From an uncultured Alphaproteobacteria bacterium (lineage in GTDB: Bacteria; Pseudomonadota; Alphaproteobacteria; HIMB59; GCA-002718135), in the NCBI GenBank assembly GCA_902621855.1, contig CACNNQ010000001.1:248001-312000 (forward strand): a stretch of 64,000 bases of DNA. The letters run 5' to 3'. A program made the position numbers and the translations under genes. Position 1 is the first letter of the stretch, and each line of letters begins with the position of its first letter. Below the pieces are notes generated by a model, which saw only the letters and a list, made by a program, of their open reading frames with translations, was not told the DNA's origin and made no database searches. This document shows positions 25,733 through 34,019 of this stretch, piece after piece.

Positions 25733-25849
25733 ATGAAATATTTAGAATATATTTTTCCAAAAGGTCAGTGGTCCATTACCAGGGTTGTTATTCTGTTTGT
25801 AATATTTATGATTTTAGATTTCATAGTTATTTATTACAAAATTATATAA
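25733..25849 (+). CDS. Possible 38-residue single-pass membrane protein
   Basis: This frame is not in the ORF track. It encodes MKYLEYIFPKGQWSITRVVILFVIFMILDFIVIYYKII: a polar N-terminal third with a basic residue ahead of one 18-20 residue hydrophobic helix, the layout of a real small membrane protein. It ends 11 bases before the likely GTG start of the ABC-F gene. No clear Shine-Dalgarno is seen. The ORF track assigns part of the same DNA to an N-terminal extension of the ABC-F protein, which I think is spurious. Confidence 0.4.
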   Translation: MKYLEYIFPKGQWSITRVVILFVIFMILDFIVIYYKII

Positions 25850-25860
25850 AATTTAAAATA

Positions 25861-27675
25861 GTGGTTAGTAATTTATTATTTTCTCTAAGAGAAGTAGAAA
25901 TTAAATTTGGGAAAAAAACAATCTTCCAAGATTTGAATTTAAATTTGCATAAAGGTGATATGGTTGCTTTAGTAGGAAAAAATGGTGTTGGAAAAACTAC
26001 TCTTATGAAAACGATAAGTGGTGATCAGGATATTGATAACGGCATTATCTGGAATTTTCCAAATTTAAAAGTTAGTTATTTTAATCAAAAGTTTGAAATT
26101 ATTAAACATTCGACAATTTTAGAAAATATTAGTGATCTAATCAATCAGAAGAATACTCATTACATTGATATTTTTTGTGAAAGATTAAATTTAAATAAAA
26201 GTTCAAATATAAAAAACTTATCTGGAGGACAGATAAGAAAAGTGTATTTAATAAGATCATTATTAAAAGATTTTGATGTATTGCTTCTTGATGAGCCTAC
26301 AAACCATCTTGATTTAGAATGTATTAAATGGCTAGAAAATTATTTAAGAAAACTAAATAAAACCATTATCTGTGTTAGCCACGATAGAACATTTTTAAGT
26401 AATTTTACTAATAAAGTGTTTTGGTTAGATAGAGGAAAATTAAGAGTTAGTCCTAGTGGATTTAAAAATTTTGATAATTGGTCTTCGGAGCTTTTAGATC
26501 AAGAATATAGAAAATTAAGAAATAGAAAGCAGTTTGTAAACATTGAGCTTGAATGGGCAAATAAAGGAGTTAAAGCAAGAGTAAAACGAAATGAAAAAAG
26601 ATTAAAAAGAGCTAAGGAGCTAAGAATACAATTAGAAAAAGATGAATCATCTTATAGAAGTGCTATCAAATCATTAAAACCTCAAATAGCAAAAAAATCA
26701 ATTGATCAATCTAAATTAATTGCTGAATATAATGATGTAAGTTTTAGGTATCCTAAGCAGGAAAAAAATGTATTTGAAAAACTTTCAATTAAAATTTCAA
26801 AAAATGATCGTATTGGCTTACTTGGAAATAATGGATCAGGAAAATCTACTTTCTTAAAAACACTATTAAATGAAATAAAAATTACTAGTGGAAAAATTAA
26901 ATTAAAAAAAAATTTAGAATTTTCATATTTTGATCAAATGAGAAATGATTTGAATGGTAGAAAATCAATAAAAGATATTTTAGTTCCATCAGGTGGAGAT
27001 TACTTAAAAGTACAAGGGAAAGATCGACATGTATGTAGTTATGTGAAAGATTTTCAGTTTGATCCAAAAAATATCAATCATACTGTTCAAACTTTATCTG
27101 GTGGTGAACAAAATAGACTGCTTCTTGCAAGGGTTTTAGCTAATCCTAAAACTGGACTTATACTGGATGAGCCTACTAATGATCTTGATTTAGAAACTTT
27201 AGATTTACTTACTGAAATGTTATCCAATTATAAAGGTACTTTATTAATTGTTTCACATGATAGAGATTTTCTAGATCAGACAGTTAATAAGATTCTTCAT
27301 TTTAAATCAGATCAAAGTGTATCATTGTTTTTAGGAGGATATAGTGATTTTTTGAAATCACAAACTAATGAAGCTAAAGATAAAAAAATTAAAAAGAATA
27401 TAAATTTTGAAAAAAGTAATAAAAAAGTTAAAAAGTTGACATACAAATTTGAGTATGAATTAAAACAACTCCCTAAAGAAATTGAAATAATTAAAGAAGA
27501 ATTAAAAAAAATTACTGATGAGCTTAAGCAATCAAACTTATATATAGAAAATAATAATAGATTTTTTGAAATAACAGGTAAGATGGAAAAATTAAATCAT
27601 AATCTTGTAATCAAAGAAGAAAGATGGTTAGAACTACTAGAAATTGAGGAAGGTTTTAAAAATAATGAGAATTAA
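25861..27675 (+). CDS. uup: ABC-F family ATPase (Uup-like)
   Basis: The protein is soluble, with two nucleotide-binding domains and no membrane part; ABC-F proteins act on the ribosome. Domain 1 has GKNGVGKTT, LSGGQIRKVYL and LLLDEPTNHLD. Domain 2 has GNNGSGKST, LSGGEQNRLLL and LILDEPTNDLD. The C-terminal 90 residues are Lys/Glu-rich and look like the Uup coiled-coil domain. I start at GTG 25861 (VSNLLFSLREVEIKFG), 604 residues. The longer ORF-track version adds 46 residues unlike any ABC-F N-terminus. Confidence 0.87.
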   Translation: MVSNLLFSLREVEIKFGKKTIFQDLNLNLHKGDMVALVGKNGVGKTTLMKTISGDQDIDNGIIWNFPNLKVSYFNQKFEIIKHSTILENISDLINQKNTHYIDIFCERLNLNKSSNIKNLSGGQIRKVYLIRSLLKDFDVLLLDEPTNHLDLECIKWLENYLRKLNKTIICVSHDRTFLSNFTNKVFWLDRGKLRVSPSGFKNFDNWSSELLDQEYRKLRNRKQFVNIELEWANKGVKARVKRNEKRLKRAKELRIQLEKDESSYRSAIKSLKPQIAKKSIDQSKLIAEYNDVSFRYPKQEKNVFEKLSIKISKNDRIGLLGNNGSGKSTFLKTLLNEIKITSGKIKLKKNLEFSYFDQMRNDLNGRKSIKDILVPSGGDYLKVQGKDRHVCSYVKDFQFDPKNINHTVQTLSGGEQNRLLLARVLANPKTGLILDEPTNDLDLETLDLLTEMLSNYKGTLLIVSHDRDFLDQTVNKILHFKSDQSVSLFLGGYSDFLKSQTNEAKDKKIKKNINFEKSNKKVKKLTYKFEYELKQLPKEIEIIKEELKKITDELKQSNLYIENNNRFFEITGKMEKLNHNLVIKEERWLELLEIEEGFKNNEN

Positions 27676-27699
27676 TTTTAGCAAATATATAAGCTAATT

Positions 27700-28485
27700 T
27701 TAATATGTTGAAGAGTCAGAATTTTTTGAATCTTTTTCTTTCATTGTATCTACAATTTTTTGCGAATGAAGACTCATAACTCTAAAATCAGATAGTATTG
27801 TCACCAAATCATATCCTATATTAATCATTTCTTTAGCATAATCAGTTGAACCATTATGAATTCCTGCAATTTTACCAAATTTCTTAGCTTTTTCTGATAT
27901 TAGTTTGATGTTTGAAAACACTGGATCTTCTCTGACATCAAATTTTGGAGGAAGACCATAAGATGAACTCATATCTGCAGGACCAATATATACCCCTGTT
28001 AACCCATCTACTGAAAGAATTTCATCTAAATTCTCTATAGCTTGTTTTGTTTCAATCATTGCAAAGCTTAAAATATTTTTATTAGCATTTTGAAAATAAT
28101 TTTCTCCATGTATGAGTTGAGCTCTCATTGGGCCAAAACTCCTTTGTCCAATTGGAGGGTAATAACAGTATGAAATAAAATTTTCACAATCTTTTTTTGT
28201 ATTTATCATTGGAGCAATTATTCCCATTACTCCTAAATCTAACATTTTCATTATTATACCAGGTTCATTCCAAGGCACACGTACCATTGGAACAGAATTA
28301 CTATTAGCAAGAGCTTGTAACATTGAAATACTAGATTGATAATCACTCTGACCATGTTGCAAATCAATTGTCACTGAATCCCAACCCATTTTCCCAAATG
28401 CTTCTGCAGTAAATGAATTTGGAATTGACAACCAACCATTAATTATTGGCTTTTTAGATTTCCATAAACTCAGTAAATTGTTCAT
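27700..28485 (-). CDS. HpcH/HpaI-family aldolase
   Basis: The 261-residue class II pyruvate aldolase cleaves or makes 2-keto-3-deoxy acids. Visible motifs are VTIDLQHGQSDYQS (base His), PMVRVPWNEPG, GVMGIIAPMINT, GQRSFGPMRAQL, MIETKQAIEN (metal Glu) and GVYIGPADMSSSYG (metal Asp region). Substrates in this family range from 4-hydroxy-2-ketoheptanedioate to keto-deoxy sugars such as KDR. Given the sugar-acid genes elsewhere, a keto-deoxy sugar is plausible but unproven. It converges with the ABC-F gene. Confidence 0.87.
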   Translation of the reverse strand: MNNLLSLWKSKKPIINGWLSIPNSFTAEAFGKMGWDSVTIDLQHGQSDYQSSISMLQALANSNSVPMVRVPWNEPGIIMKMLDLGVMGIIAPMINTKKDCENFISYCYYPPIGQRSFGPMRAQLIHGENYFQNANKNILSFAMIETKQAIENLDEILSVDGLTGVYIGPADMSSSYGLPPKFDVREDPVFSNIKLISEKAKKFGKIAGIHNGSTDYAKEMINIGYDLVTILSDFRVMSLHSQKIVDTMKEKDSKNSDSSTY

Positions 28486-28585
28486 TATAATAAGTCTATA
28501 TACCTTTATATTAATAATTTTATAGCATAAAGTTCGCTATATTATTTAATACTAAAAATATTAAGTTTTATGATAGATAAATAAA

Positions 28586-29392
28586 ATGAAAAGTTTAAAA
28601 ATTTCTCAAATTCAATTCCAAGCACAATCAACCCCACAAGAAAATTGCCATCAACTGTTTAATTATTATAAAAAAACTCTTAAATTCAAACCAGATATAA
28701 TTTGTACTCCTGAATGTTCAAATCTTATTACAGATGATAAAAATCATCTTTTTAAATTTGCTAATTTTGACAAAGATTGTCCAATATTAAATATGAGTAA
28801 ATTATTTGCAAAAGAAAATAAAGTTTTTATTAATATTGGGTCTTTACTACTAAAACAAAAAAATAAAAAAAAATTAGTGAATAGATCATTTTTAATAAAT
28901 ACATACGGCAAAATTCAAAAGTACTATGATAAAATTCATATGTTTGATGTTTCTCTAAATGATAAGGAGGTATATAATGAATCAAATTTTTTCCATTCAG
29001 GTAAAAAAATTGCTTTTACAAAAATTAAAAATATACCTTTGGGATTAACTATTTGCTATGACCTTCGTTTTCCAAATTTATTTAGAAAACTTGCAAAAAA
29101 AGGTGCGCATGTAATTTTAGTTCCTTCAGCATTTACAGTTCCTACAGGAAGGGATCATTGGGAAACGCTTGTTAAAGCTAGAGCTATAGAGAATTCTTCT
29201 TTTATAATAGCAACGAACATGTGTGGTCATCATCATACAAATCGAAAAACTTATGGACACTCATTATTGATCAATCCGTGGGGTAAAATTATTAATAAAA
29301 CATTTAAAAATCCAAATATTTTAAATACAAAAATTAACTTAGATGAAGTTCAGATCGCAAGAAAAAAAATCCCTTCTTTAAAGTATGATTAA
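28586..29392 (+). CDS. Carbon-nitrogen hydrolase (nitrilase superfamily, omega-amidase/Nit-like)
   Basis: The 268-residue cytosolic hydrolase has the catalytic triad in context: Glu in ICTPECSN, Lys in YYDKIHMFDV and Cys in GLTICYDLRFPNLF. The segment KIHMFDVSLNDKEVYNES resembles the Nit1/Nit2 group, which hydrolyses deaminated glutathione or alpha-keto acid amides. A repair or amidase role is therefore the best guess. The 3' end overlaps the methyltransferase gene by eight bases, as nitrilase and methyltransferase genes often adjoin in alphaproteobacteria. Confidence 0.85.
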   Translation: MKSLKISQIQFQAQSTPQENCHQLFNYYKKTLKFKPDIICTPECSNLITDDKNHLFKFANFDKDCPILNMSKLFAKENKVFINIGSLLLKQKNKKKLVNRSFLINTYGKIQKYYDKIHMFDVSLNDKEVYNESNFFHSGKKIAFTKIKNIPLGLTICYDLRFPNLFRKLAKKGAHVILVPSAFTVPTGRDHWETLVKARAIENSSFIIATNMCGHHHTNRKTYGHSLLINPWGKIINKTFKNPNILNTKINLDEVQIARKKIPSLKYD

Positions 29393-30008
29393 AACTAAAT
29401 CTCTAGTACATGGTATAGGCAATGCAGCAAAAACTAAAATCTATTATGATCTTTGGTCAAATGAATACGATATGACATTAAATAAATGGAATTATCAAGC
29501 TCCAAAAAAATCTGCCAATTTATTATTAAAAAAAGTTAAAAATAAACCTCGATATATTTTAGATTTAGCTTGTGGCACTGGACTTTTTGGCAGTGAATTA
29601 AAAAAACTCTATAAAGACTCACTTATTTATGGATCTGATATTTCAAAAAAAAGCTTAAAAATAGCTGCACAAAAAAATATTTACCATTTTTTAGTACAGC
29701 AGAATTTTGAAAAAAAATACATATTTGGTAGAAAATTTGATCTAGTCTCAATTATTGGAGCTATGACCTATTGTAAGAATTTTGATAAACTTTTCTCAAA
29801 CATTAAATTTTATTTATCTACTAATGGATATGTTATTTTTTCTCATCGTATTGATTTGTGGAAAAGTCAAAAATTTGATGATATTTTGGCAGAATATAAT
29901 AATTTTTTTAAAATCTGTACCGTATCTAAGCCATATAATTATCTACCTCTTAATAAGGACTTTCAAAATAAAATAAAAATTAGATTGGTATTATTACAAA
30001 AACTTTAA
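29385..30008 (+). CDS. SAM-dependent class I methyltransferase
   Basis: The 207-residue protein carries a Rossmann-like SAM-binding domain: motif I YILDLACGTGLFGSEL, the acidic end of strand 2 in IYGSDISKKSLKIAAQ, and a motif IV region FDLVSIIGAMTYCKNF. It is translationally coupled to the nitrilase-family gene (eight-base overlap). The substrate cannot be predicted. A perfect 12-bp hairpin lies downstream. Confidence 0.8.
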   Translation: MIKTKSLVHGIGNAAKTKIYYDLWSNEYDMTLNKWNYQAPKKSANLLLKKVKNKPRYILDLACGTGLFGSELKKLYKDSLIYGSDISKKSLKIAAQKNIYHFLVQQNFEKKYIFGRKFDLVSIIGAMTYCKNFDKLFSNIKFYLSTNGYVIFSHRIDLWKSQKFDDILAEYNNFFKICTVSKPYNYLPLNKDFQNKIKIRLVLLQKL

Positions 30009-30097
30009 ATTTTTTTTCAAAAAAAGAAGTAATTTTCTATCATTTTAAGAATCGGTTAAGATACTTTATGGTAAATTTAAAATTATTTAATAATAAT

Positions 30098-30132
30098 AAA
30101 AGAAGGGATGATTTCGCCGTATCCCTTCTTTT
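30098..30132 (+). terminator. Bidirectional intrinsic terminator
   Basis: AAAAGAAGGGAT and ATCCCTTCTTTT form a perfect 12-bp stem around an 11-base loop. It lies between the convergent methyltransferase and mntR genes, with A-runs and T-runs on opposite sides. This suits termination from both directions. Confidence 0.85.
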
Positions 30133-30163
30133 CTTTAAAATTAATCTTTGAAATTTGAAGAAA

Positions 30164-30559
30164 TTAAACATTTTTTTTAGCATTAAACTTATTCATTTTT
30201 TTTAATGTTTTATCACTAACATGATGTTCTATGCCTTCTGCATCAGCAGAGGCTGTTTTTTCATCTAATCCTAAATTTAATAAAAATTTAAAAACCGTAT
30301 TGTGTCTTTTTTTTGAATGACTAGCTATTTTTTGACCTTTGACGCTCAAAAAAATAGATCTGTATGGTTCTCTTTTAATAAAACCTTGATGTTGTAATCT
30401 TTGAATTGTTTTATTTGCTGTAGCTTGAGCTATTCCTAATCGATTTGCTATATCAACTATCCTTGCCTCTCCTTTTATTGTCAGTAATTCAGAAATTAAT
30501 TCTAAATAATCTTCTGTATTTTCCGTTTTATGAGCATTTCTGACTTTTTTAAAAGACAT
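30164..30559 (-). CDS. mntR: Manganese-responsive DtxR-family regulator MntR
   Basis: The regulator binds DNA when Mn(II) is bound. I use MSFKKVRNAHKTENTEDYLELI (30559), five codons inside the ORF-track start, giving 131 residues. The winged helix ARIVDIANRLGIAQATANKTIQRLQHQGFIKREPYRSIFL and the metal-binding helix ADAEGIEHHVSD are both clear. The length lacks the SH3 domain of DtxR/IdeR, as in MntR. It is divergent from a Mn-exporter-like gene, with inverted repeats between the two. Confidence 0.88.
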   Translation of the reverse strand: MSFKKVRNAHKTENTEDYLELISELLTIKGEARIVDIANRLGIAQATANKTIQRLQHQGFIKREPYRSIFLSVKGQKIASHSKKRHNTVFKFLLNLGLDEKTASADAEGIEHHVSDKTLKKMNKFNAKKNV

Positions 30560-30599
30560 ATTTAAAAATATCATAAATAATAAAAAAAAGTAATAGATT

Positions 30600-30628
30600 T
30601 ATAGCCATAGCTATACTATTTAGCTATG
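30600..30628. promoter_or_regulatory. Overlapping inverted repeats, probable MntR operator
   Basis: TATAGC-CATA-GCTATA (30600-30615) and CATAGCTA-TACTATT-TAGCTATG (30606-30628) are two perfect, overlapping inverted repeats. They lie in the 87 bases separating mntR from the divergent Mn-transporter gene. They are the only palindromes of that quality there and fit a dimeric DtxR-family regulator. The exact site is inferred. Confidence 0.6.
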
Positions 30629-30646
30629 TATACTTTTAGTTAAAAT

Positions 30647-31798
30647 ATGAATGCCTTAATTAACGCTATAAATAGTAAAAAAAAACTTATATTTGCTAAT
30701 GAAGGCAGATTATTAAAAAAATCTTTTTTTGGGTTGTTAATTTTAGCCTTAGCTTTTCAGGGTGGAGATTTTGGAAACATAATAAGAAGTTCAATGATCG
30801 ACGCTTATGTTCAGGTATCTGTTTTTGTAGGCTTTACTCTTTTCGTTTTTATAGGACTTGATAGCTTAACAAAATTTGATGTAAAATTATTTTTAACTAA
30901 AACTGAAAAAATTCATGTACCTTTAGCAGCTTTCTTAGGGGCAATACCAGGTTGTGGAGGAGCAATTATTGTAGTAACTCAATATATACAAGGACGAATA
31001 TCATTTGGTTCTTTAGTTGCCGTTCTTACAGCCACTATGGGGGATGCTGCATTTTTAATTTTGGCTATGGAGCCATCAACTGGATTATTAATATTTGGTT
31101 TGGGAATTATAGTTGGATCAATTTCTGGAATTTGTGTAGATTTGTTACATGGTAAATCATTTATGCAGCAAAAATCAAATATAAAAATTGAATATGAAAA
31201 AATCAAAAAAACTTTTGTTTCAAATTTTAATATTTTTTGGATTTTAATTTTTATACCAGGTTTTATATTAGGTATATTAACAGCATTTCAAGCTGAATTT
31301 GATTCGAAGATATATAATTCTTTTTTTGTTTTAACAGCCTCAGCTGGGGCAATACTTTCAATATTCATGTGGTCTTTAAATCCCTTAAGTGATTTTCAAT
31401 GCTCAACCGATAAAAGTAGAGGTTACTTATCCAGAGTGGTAGATACTACAAACTTTGTAACAACATGGGTAATAAGTGGTTTTCTAATATTTGAAATATT
31501 TATGTATTTTACAAATATTGATTTAAAAATATTTTTTGATCTTTGGCTTCCCTTAGTGCCTTTAGTGGCAATTCTATTTGGATTTTTACCTGGTTGTGGC
31601 CCTCAAGTTGTTGTCGCTACATTTTATCTAAACGGATACATTCCTCTTTCTGCTGAAATTGGAAATGCGATATCTAATGATGGTGATGCTTTATTCCCCG
31701 CTATAGCACTAGCTCCAAAAGCTGCAGTTTTAGCTACATTGTACAGCGCAATACCTGCGATAATTGTTGCATACTCATATTTTTACATCTTTGAATAA
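30647..31798 (+). CDS. Putative manganese transporter/exporter, multi-pass membrane protein (ArsP_2-like family)
   Basis: The 383-residue membrane protein has about ten hydrophobic segments in two related halves, each with a Pro-Gly-Cys-Gly motif: [21 protein letters not shown] and [19 protein letters not shown]. Each half then has a conserved GDA-type segment: [15 protein letters not shown] and [16 protein letters not shown]. This repeated pattern is how I recognise the family annotated as putative manganese transporters. The divergent mntR gene strongly supports manganese. Export is more likely than import, but direction is inferred. Confidence 0.72.
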   Translation: MNALINAINSKKKLIFANEGRLLKKSFFGLLILALAFQGGDFGNIIRSSMIDAYVQVSVFVGFTLFVFIGLDSLTKFDVKLFLTKTEKIHVPLAAFLGAIPGCGGAIIVVTQYIQGRISFGSLVAVLTATMGDAAFLILAMEPSTGLLIFGLGIIVGSISGICVDLLHGKSFMQQKSNIKIEYEKIKKTFVSNFNIFWILIFIPGFILGILTAFQAEFDSKIYNSFFVLTASAGAILSIFMWSLNPLSDFQCSTDKSRGYLSRVVDTTNFVTTWVISGFLIFEIFMYFTNIDLKIFFDLWLPLVPLVAILFGFLPGCGPQVVVATFYLNGYIPLSAEIGNAISNDGDALFPAIALAPKAAVLATLYSAIPAIIVAYSYFYIFE

Positions 31799-31943
31799 AA
31801 AGTTAAAAAAAAATCTACCCTACAAAATTTGCGTAGTTTGCAATAGATCATTTTATTGGAGAAAAAAATGGGAAAGAGATTGGAAGAATGTTATTTATTG
31901 TTCAAAAAGGTGTTCAAAAAAAAATAATAAATCTCAATTATGA
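31791..31943 (+). CDS. Small DUF2256 zinc-ribbon protein
   Basis: The ORF track misses this gene. In the frame starting at TTG 31791 it encodes a 50-residue product with [36 protein letters not shown]. This is the DUF2256 pattern: a CxxC, the RKKWERxW core and a second CxxxC. The four cysteines probably bind zinc. The TTG start overlaps the transporter stop codon by eight bases, and no ATG is available upstream in frame. The 3' end overlaps the next small ORF by four bases. Function unknown. Confidence 0.75.
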   Translation: MNKKLKKNLPYKICVVCNRSFYWRKKWERDWKNVIYCSKRCSKKNNKSQL

Positions 31944-32074
31944 CAGAAAATAAGAATAAGAATATTAAAAACAAAACTAAAAAAAATAAAAAACAGGCTA
32001 GGTTAAAAAGATTGGAAGCTCAATTGAAAGCAAATATTTTAAAGAGGAAAAAAGTACAATTAAAGAATGGATAA
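31940..32074 (+). CDS. 44-residue Lys-rich small protein upstream of murA
   Basis: The ORF begins with ATG in an ATGA overlap with the DUF2256 stop and ends inside the first codons of murA (eight-base overlap). That spacing indicates a coupled gene and not noise. The product, starting MTENKNKN and containing [22 protein letters not shown], is strongly basic and probably helical. I do not recognise a family. It could bind RNA or ribosomes, but that is only suggested by its charge. Confidence 0.6.
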   Translation: MTENKNKNIKNKTKKNKKQARLKRLEAQLKANILKRKKVQLKNG

Positions 32075-33323
32075 ATTAATAATTCAAGGAAAAGAAATAC
32101 TTAAAGGCACCATTAATGTTCATGGGGCAAAAAATTCTTCATTACCTATACTTGTTTCCTCTTTACTAAGTGAAGAAAGTTTAAGTTTATTTAATGTGCC
32201 AAACGTGGATGATGTAAATAATATGATAACTTTATTAAAATGTTTTGGTGCAAAAATCCGTAAAAATAAAAAACAGCTTAGTATAAATTGTAAAAATTTA
32301 AAAAATATATCTGCTGATTATGACATAGTTAGAAAGATGAGAGCATCAATCTTAATTTTAGGACCTTTGTTATCAAGATTTGGGAATGCAAAAATTTCAT
32401 TACCAGGCGGATGTGCAATAGGAACAAGACCTATTGATATTCATTTGAAAGGTTTAGAAAAATTAGGGGTCAAATTTGAAATAGCAAATGGATTTGTTAT
32501 TGGTAATATTTCTAATAAATTAGTTGGAAATAAAATAAAACTCCCTTTTCCAAGTGTTGGCGCCACAGAAAACCTGATTATGGCCTCAGTAATGGCAAAA
32601 GGAGAAACATTAATAGAAGGTGCTGCAAGAGAACCTGAAATTGAAGATTTATGTAAATGTTTAATTTCTATGGGAGCTAATATTGACGGGTTAGGGACAA
32701 ATAAAATATCTATCCAGGGGGTAGAAAATTTACGTAAAGCAAGACATAGAATTATTTCAGATCGAATAGTTGCTGGAACATTTATTATTTTAGCAGTTAT
32801 GACAAATAATAAATTAGAAATTAAAAATGTAAATCCTCAACATTTGGTTTCTTTAATTAAAATTTTATTAAAAATGGGAGCTAATTTAAAAACTTTAAGT
32901 AAATCAATCATAGTTTATCCCTCCAAAAAAATAAATGGAACAAAAGTAAAAACAGGCCCATATCCAAATTTTCCCACTGATCTTCAGGCCCAGTTGATGT
33001 CTCTGATGAGTATCAGTAATGGAAAATCACAAATAAAAGAAACAATTTTTGAAAATCGTTTTATGCATGTATCTGAACTTAATAGACTAGGTGCTAATAT
33101 CAAAGTTAATAAAGATACAGCTTATATTCATGGTAATCAAACATTTAAAGGAGCTCAAGTAATGGCTAGTGATTTAAGAGCTAGTGTGAGCTTAGTTCTT
33201 GCTGGACTTTCTGCTGAAGGTAAAACTATATTAAACAGAGTGTATCATTTAGATAGAGGGTATGAAAAAATAGAAGAATACCTTGGGCATATTGGGGCAA
33301 AAATAAAAAGAAAGAAAACATAA
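32067..33323 (+). CDS. murA: UDP-N-acetylglucosamine 1-carboxyvinyltransferase
   Basis: The enzyme transfers enolpyruvate from PEP to UDP-GlcNAc, the first committed step of peptidoglycan synthesis. The 418-residue protein has HGAKNSSLPIL at the start, the fosfomycin-target cysteine in LPGGCAIGTRPIDIHL, GATENLIMASVMAKGET, PYPNFPTDLQAQLM and ASDLRASVSLVLAGL. Length and motifs are complete. It is fourth in a chain of overlapping genes from the Mn transporter and is followed by hisG after 48 bases. Confidence 0.96.
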   Translation: MDKLIIQGKEILKGTINVHGAKNSSLPILVSSLLSEESLSLFNVPNVDDVNNMITLLKCFGAKIRKNKKQLSINCKNLKNISADYDIVRKMRASILILGPLLSRFGNAKISLPGGCAIGTRPIDIHLKGLEKLGVKFEIANGFVIGNISNKLVGNKIKLPFPSVGATENLIMASVMAKGETLIEGAAREPEIEDLCKCLISMGANIDGLGTNKISIQGVENLRKARHRIISDRIVAGTFIILAVMTNNKLEIKNVNPQHLVSLIKILLKMGANLKTLSKSIIVYPSKKINGTKVKTGPYPNFPTDLQAQLMSLMSISNGKSQIKETIFENRFMHVSELNRLGANIKVNKDTAYIHGNQTFKGAQVMASDLRASVSLVLAGLSAEGKTILNRVYHLDRGYEKIEEYLGHIGAKIKRKKT

Positions 33324-33371
33324 CTTTTTCTAGTCTTTATCATTATGACAATATATTAAGTTTCAATTTTA

Positions 33372-34019
33372 ATGAGTAAAATAATTTTAGCCATACCAAG
33401 AGGTAGAATAACAAAGGAATGTAAAAAATTTCTATCCAAAACTTCATTTGCTCCTGATCCAGAGTTATATGACAAGGACTCAAGAAAATTAAAATTTAAA
33501 TCTAAAAATAAGCATGTCGAGTATATTAAAGTGAGAGCTTTTGATGTTTGTACTTTTGTTGCATTTGGTGCTGCTCAATTAGGTGTAGCAGGAGAGGATG
33601 TTATTGAAGAATTTGATTATTCTGAGGTTTATGCACCTTTAGATTTAAATATTGGACATTGTAAAGTCTCTGTAGCAGCGGAAAAAAAACTTTTAAGAAA
33701 AGAGAATCCTGATACTTGGAGCAATATAAGAGTTGCAACTAAATACCCTAATATTACAAAAAAATATTTTTCATCAAAGGGTATTCAAACTGAAATAATA
33801 AAATTAAGTGGATCAATGGAATTAGCACCAACTTTAAATATGTGTAAAAGGATAGTTGATTTAGTTTCAACAGGACAAACACTTAAAGTCAATGGTCTTA
33901 AAGAAGTAGAAACTATTATGAAAATTCAATCCAAATTAATTGTTAATAGATCAACTTATAAAACGGATTCATCTAAAATAAGAAGAATGATTTCTGAATT
34001 AGAAAATATTATTAAATGA
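33372..34019 (+). CDS. hisG: ATP phosphoribosyltransferase, short form
   Basis: The enzyme starts histidine synthesis by joining ATP and PRPP. At 215 residues it is the HisG-short type, which lacks the C-terminal regulatory domain and normally needs HisZ; no hisZ is in the window. Motifs include ILAIPRGRITKECKKFL at the start, LGVAGEDVIEE, IRVATKYPNITKKYF and the PRPP loop region LVSTGQTLKVNGL. It overlaps hisD by four bases (ATGA). Confidence 0.93.
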   Translation: MSKIILAIPRGRITKECKKFLSKTSFAPDPELYDKDSRKLKFKSKNKHVEYIKVRAFDVCTFVAFGAAQLGVAGEDVIEEFDYSEVYAPLDLNIGHCKVSVAAEKKLLRKENPDTWSNIRVATKYPNITKKYFSSKGIQTEIIKLSGSMELAPTLNMCKRIVDLVSTGQTLKVNGLKEVETIMKIQSKLIVNRSTYKTDSSKIRRMISELENIIK

